Below, one piece after another: positions 60,717 through 64,000 of a stretch of 64,000 nucleotides of DNA. The notes under the pieces were generated by a model. It ran no database searches and had not been told where the DNA came from. It was given only the letters and a program-made list of their open reading frames with translations. The stretch is from contig NZ_JACXAA010000006.1 of NCBI RefSeq assembly GCF_014699035.1, positions 392,434-456,433 of the forward strand. Reading direction: 5' to 3'. This DNA is from Spirosoma validum (GTDB lineage: Bacteria; Bacteroidota; Bacteroidia; Cytophagales; Spirosomataceae). Numbering within the stretch: the stretch's first letter is position 1; every line of letters begins with the position of its first letter. A program made the position numbers and the translations under genes.

Positions 60717-62201
60717 TCAATTTTCTTCTTTAATCAGCTCCGCTTCCTCTTCACGTTCTTCAGCGGCCTCGGTTGCTTCCAACTCCGTCATACCAGGCTC
60801 GGCACCACCGTAGCCCAGAATTTTCAGCATCACTTCGCTATTTTGTTCTGGCGCAAATAATCGCGTTCGTAAATTTCCTTCTTCGTCTTTATCAACAATA
60901 ACATGCTGCGGAGCCGGAATTAAACAGTGTTGAATGCCACCATAACCACCCAGCGATTCCTGGTACGCTCCCGTATGGAACAAACCAATGTATTGATCTT
61001 CAGCATCCTGATCAAAAATTGGCAGATATAAATCAGCACTATGGGCTTCGGTATTATAAAAATCGTGCGAATCGCAGGTCAATCCACCCAGATTTACTTT
61101 CTGATAAGGATTATCCCAGTTGTTAACCGAAAGCATTATGTATTTCTGCCCTAAACCCCATGAGTCTGGTAATTGCGTAATGAACGAACCGTCAATCATG
61201 TACCACAATTCTTTGTCGTTTTGTAGCTTCTGATCAATCACTTTGTATATAACCGCACCACTTTCACCAACTGTATAGGAACCAAACTCCGTAAAAATAT
61301 GCGGAACCGGTACATTGTTTTTATTGCAAATCCACTGGATACTTTCCACGATCTGATCAATCATGGCCTGATAATCATACGTAAATTGGAACGATGTCTG
61401 AATAGGCATGCCTCCCCCAATATCAATCGAGTCAAGGTCAGGACACATTTTCCGTAGTTCGCAATATTTATACATAAAGCGACTCAGTTCACTCCAATAA
61501 TAGGCGCTGTCCTTAATACCAGTATTAATAAAAAAATGCAACATTTTGAGCTTAAATCGCTCATTCGGTTGAATCTTACTACGGTATAATTCATTTACGT
61601 CGCTATAACGAATACCTAGCCGTGAGGTGTAGAAGGCAAAGTTTGGCTCTTCATCTGTAGCAATCCGGATTCCAAAATTTACCGTATCAGCCGTTACCGA
61701 GTTTTCATAAGCCTCTATTTCCTTGAGATTATCAAGAACTGGAATACAATTCGTGAAGCCTTCATTGATCAACTCACTTATGTATTGGGTATACAATGGC
61801 CTTTTGTAACCATTACAGACAATATAAGTATTCTTAGAAACCTTACCCATCTTTACTAACTCCCGAATAATAGGAATGTCGTAAGCCGAAGAGGTTTCAA
61901 GATGAATATTATTTTTGAGTGCTTCTTCGAGCACAAAACGGAAGTGAGATGACTTTGTGCAATAACAGTACGTATAGTTACCCTTATAGTTGTACCGTTT
62001 CATAGCATTTTTAAACAGCAATTTAGCATGTTCGATATGCTCTGTAATTTTCGGTAAATACGTTAGCTTTAGGGGCGTACCGTATTGTTTGACAATGTCC
62101 ATTAACGGAACATTATTGAACATCAGTTCATTTTTTTCGACATTAAACTCCCGAGTTGGAAACTCAAATGTCTGGTCAATCAGGTCATAATACGTCTTCA
62201 T
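60717..62201 (-). CDS. speA: Arginine decarboxylase-type PLP enzyme
   Basis: This fold-type III decarboxylase makes agmatine for polyamine synthesis. The PLP lysine is Lys83 in YCTKSSHF; the Gly-rich phosphate motif is SIDIGGGMP, and FTEFGSYTVGESG and LGGLTCDSHDFY match the second half. The 494 residues and N-terminal shape fit the Bacteroidota type rather than the E. coli enzyme. The C-terminal tail (about 475-494) is Glu-rich (TELEATEAAEEREEE). It is single, with palindromes on its 3' side; the divergent mpl gene starts 260 bases away. Confidence 0.87.
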   Translation of the reverse strand: MKTYYDLIDQTFEFPTREFNVEKNELMFNNVPLMDIVKQYGTPLKLTYLPKITEHIEHAKLLFKNAMKRYNYKGNYTYCYCTKSSHFRFVLEEALKNNIHLETSSAYDIPIIRELVKMGKVSKNTYIVCNGYKRPLYTQYISELINEGFTNCIPVLDNLKEIEAYENSVTADTVNFGIRIATDEEPNFAFYTSRLGIRYSDVNELYRSKIQPNERFKLKMLHFFINTGIKDSAYYWSELSRFMYKYCELRKMCPDLDSIDIGGGMPIQTSFQFTYDYQAMIDQIVESIQWICNKNNVPVPHIFTEFGSYTVGESGAVIYKVIDQKLQNDKELWYMIDGSFITQLPDSWGLGQKYIMLSVNNWDNPYQKVNLGGLTCDSHDFYNTEAHSADLYLPIFDQDAEDQYIGLFHTGAYQESLGGYGGIQHCLIPAPQHVIVDKDEEGNLRTRLFAPEQNSEVMLKILGYGGAEPGMTELEATEAAEEREEEAELIKEEN

Positions 62202-62427
62202 CCCTTCGTTCGGTGCATAAATGGACGGCTTGCCGTTGCGGTTTGTGTTTCTAAGAAAACAGGCGCGAATTTGGTCCCGAAAATCGGGCTTTGCAACTAT
62301 AATCCGTTCGCAACTTGGTTAACGAAAAAGGTAAGAGTTTGATTCGGGAACAGCCTAAATTTAACATATTAGACTCATTGGACTGAAGTCTCGAAATCAG
62401 CCCGTCAGGCAAACCAAAAAGAAGCTG

Positions 62428-62435
62428 TATTTTTG
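62428..62435 (+). promoter_or_regulatory. -7 box of mpl
   Basis: TATTTTTG matches TAnnTTTG, 28 bases before the ATG at 62463. The -33 site is not a good match. Confidence 0.5.
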
Positions 62436-62462
62436 CCTCTAACAACTGACAAATTTTATCGA

Positions 62463-63842
62463 ATGCCACAGGCCATTCACTTTATTTCCATCGGTGGCAG
62501 CACCATGCACAATCTTGCCCTGGCTCTTCAACAGCAGGGTTATCTTATTACAGGCTCCGATGACAAAATTTATGAGCCTTCGCAGTCACGTTTACAGAAG
62601 TATGGTTTATTACCACCCGAAACAGGCTGGTTTCCCAGCAAAATTCATTCCGGCTTAAAAGCTATCGTTGTCGGAATGCACGCTCGTAAGGACAATCCTG
62701 AGCTGGTCAAAGCTTTAGAGCTCGATTTGCCTATTTATTCATATCCCGAATTTATTTACCAGCAGAGTCAGCAAAAACAACGCATAGTAATTGCCGGTAG
62801 TCATGGAAAAACGACCATTACAGCGATGGTTTTACATACTCTAAAATTCCATAACCGTACTTTCGATTATTGGATTGGTGATTCCATTGATGGTTTTGAC
62901 ACCACAGTTAAGTTAACATCTGGCCTAAACGGTTCTGCAGCACCAATAATAATTATCGAAGGTGACGAATATGCGTCATCTCCCATTGATTCACGGCCCA
63001 AGTTTTTACATTACCAACCACATATCGCCCTTATTAGCGGAATTGCCTGGGATCATGTCAACACATATCCAACTTGGGAAGAATACGTCGATCAATTTGA
63101 GTCGCTCGCTGAAGCTATGCCAAAAGCTGGAGTTCTGATCTTTGATGAGTCTGATGACATGCTCGACGTTATCGGCCAAAAAGAACGTACTGATATTACT
63201 AAAATTCCTTACGTAGCTCATCCCAATAAAATTGTAAATGGTCAGACATACCTCATCACTAAGCAGGATCGCCAGGTAGCAGTGCAGATTTTTGGCGATC
63301 ATAATATGAAAAACATTGCGGGGGCGATAGCCGTATGTGACCGTATTGGTATCACAGAAGACCAGTTTTATGAAGCTATTCCTACATTTAAAGGGGTAGC
63401 TCAACGTTTAGAAAAAATTGCTGAGAAAGGAGAACGGGTTTTTTATCATGATTCTGCTCATTCTCCTGCTAAAGTGGAAGCAGCAACAGAGGCAGTAAAA
63501 CATCAATATCCGGACAAGCGATTGCTAGCAGTTTTGGAATTGCATCCGTTTAATACTTTGAACACAAGCTTTTTAGAACAGTATAAGGGCACGTTAGATA
63601 AAGCGGATACAGCCATCATTTATTTTAACACAAATGATTTAGAAGGCGCTCGAAAGGGAGATTCGATCAACTTAAAGGACTTTATAACAGCTTTTGATAA
63701 ATCAAATCTTCAGGCTTTTACTAGTATTACTAAGCTACAGAACTATTTAAGTCAGCAAAGCGACAAAGCCCAAGCATTTTTATTCATGGGTTCTGAGATA
63801 GTTCAAAATCTGGATTTAAATACTATTGCCGGGAGTTTATAA
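62463..63842 (+). CDS. mpl: UDP-N-acetylmuramate:L-alanyl-gamma-D-glutamyl-meso-diaminopimelate ligase
   Basis: The Mur ligase recycles peptidoglycan tripeptide by joining it to UDP-MurNAc. The start ATG at 62463 gives MPQAIHFISIGGSTM, the family N-terminus; the upstream frame reads through the promoter. The ATP P-loop is IVIAGSHGKTTITAMVL (about 105-121), EGDEYASS binds Mg-ATP, and HDSAHSPAKVEAATEAV plus ELHPFNTLN complete the ligase and C-terminal domains. The 459 residues match Mpl rather than MurC. It ends near the rRNA operon terminator. Confidence 0.9.
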   Translation: MPQAIHFISIGGSTMHNLALALQQQGYLITGSDDKIYEPSQSRLQKYGLLPPETGWFPSKIHSGLKAIVVGMHARKDNPELVKALELDLPIYSYPEFIYQQSQQKQRIVIAGSHGKTTITAMVLHTLKFHNRTFDYWIGDSIDGFDTTVKLTSGLNGSAAPIIIIEGDEYASSPIDSRPKFLHYQPHIALISGIAWDHVNTYPTWEEYVDQFESLAEAMPKAGVLIFDESDDMLDVIGQKERTDITKIPYVAHPNKIVNGQTYLITKQDRQVAVQIFGDHNMKNIAGAIAVCDRIGITEDQFYEAIPTFKGVAQRLEKIAEKGERVFYHDSAHSPAKVEAATEAVKHQYPDKRLLAVLELHPFNTLNTSFLEQYKGTLDKADTAIIYFNTNDLEGARKGDSINLKDFITAFDKSNLQAFTSITKLQNYLSQQSDKAQAFLFMGSEIVQNLDLNTIAGSL

Positions 63843-63897
63843 TACAGAAGCCATTGCCTATCGGCAGAGGTAGATTGTAGATGGCCTTAAAACGCAT

Positions 63898-63923
63898 CGA
63901 GCCTGTCATTGCTGACAGGCTCG
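63898..63923. terminator. Hairpin between mpl and the 5S rRNA gene
   Basis: CGAGCCTGTCA and TGACAGGCTCG arms (perfect, 11 bp), four-base loop. On the minus strand ATGCGTTTT follows. It likely ends the rRNA transcript (minus) and perhaps mpl as well. Confidence 0.7.
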
Positions 63924-63937
63924 CTACTCTATATCAA

Positions 63938-64000
63938 AGGTGGCACCTTCCTACTCTCCCGCTTGTGACAGCAGTACCATCGGCAGTACGGGGCTTAACG
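63938..64000 (-). rRNA. 5S rRNA, 3' part (runs off the window)
   Basis: On the minus strand the sequence contains GTTAAGCCCC, GCCGATGGTACTGC and CGGGAGAGTAGG, the conserved 3' half of bacterial 5S rRNA. The gene continues past base 64000; its 3' end is placed at about 63938. An rRNA operon therefore lies to the right. Confidence 0.88.

Noticed and set aside
1..64000. CRISPR arrays, insertion sequences, prophage or integrase genes
   Set aside because: No regular direct repeats with spacers and no transposase, integrase or phage structural motif in any frame.

Overview
The window looks like a chromosomal segment of a Bacteroidota bacterium of the order Cytophagales, most like Spirosoma and its relatives. 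The reasons are a SusC/SusD outer-membrane pair, the gliding lipoprotein GldB, many small lipoproteins and beta-barrel proteins, and repeated promoter matches to the Bacteroidota consensus TTTG-N19-TAnnTTTG. Gene content is overwhelmingly core; there is no prophage, insertion sequence, CRISPR array or integrated element. The genus is an inference from style, not from a search.

Layout. 1-4.4 kb: an MgtC-like C-terminus, a beta-barrel protein, a PD40/OmpA protein, a transglutaminase-like protein and a lipoprotein. 4.4-9.7 kb: a coiled-coil membrane protein, MutM-like glycosylase, pirin, and a UmuC-type polymerase divergent from an S24/HTH repressor. 9.7-18.3 kb: ABC exporter, fusA-rpsJ cut off from the usual ribosomal operons, mutL and two tandem rhomboid proteases. 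18.4-27.5 kb: dxs, aspartate kinase, class IV aminotransferase, bioF-bioD, an MDR oxidoreductase, GNAT-ybeY and an SDR. 27.6-32.1 kb: an isolated SusC/SusD operon, followed by about 0.7 kb without genes. 32.8-44 kb: PfkB kinase, cysS, an M28 (glutaminyl cyclase-like) lipoprotein, gmk-nadD, an ECF sigma/anti-sigma pair, a membrane Fe-S oxidoreductase operon and tRNA-Phe. 44.3-51.4 kb: DUF2279 protein, membrane MutS-like ATPase, Fur-family regulator, ABC exporter, gldB and a PorT-like barrel. 51.5-55.4 kb: hisH-hisA-hisF with three unrelated small genes between them. 55.4-64 kb: DUF433/DUF5615 toxin-antitoxin-like pair, DUF72, valS, gmhB, a 43-residue lipoprotein, speA, mpl and the 3' part of a 5S rRNA gene on the minus strand, which implies an rRNA operon just beyond the right edge.

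The most interesting signal is ahead of hisH. A consensus promoter is followed almost at once by a 14-codon leader peptide with two His codons, and then by four RNA segments that can pair 1:2, 2:3 or 3:4, with 3:4 a terminator ending six bases before hisH. The geometry is that of classical ribosome-stalling attenuation. A second theme is the abundance of long, nearly perfect palindromes in intergenic space (arms of 18-40 bp). Two share a GGACTTTAGTCC core, and two supply the stop codon of the neighbouring gene. Other points: near-leaderless transcription of bioF, a perfect pair of inverted DnaA boxes near 24.5 kb, degenerate endonuclease motifs in MutL, and missing zinc ligands in MutM, GmhB and the anti-sigma factor.

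All calls are made by reading the sequence; no database search was run.
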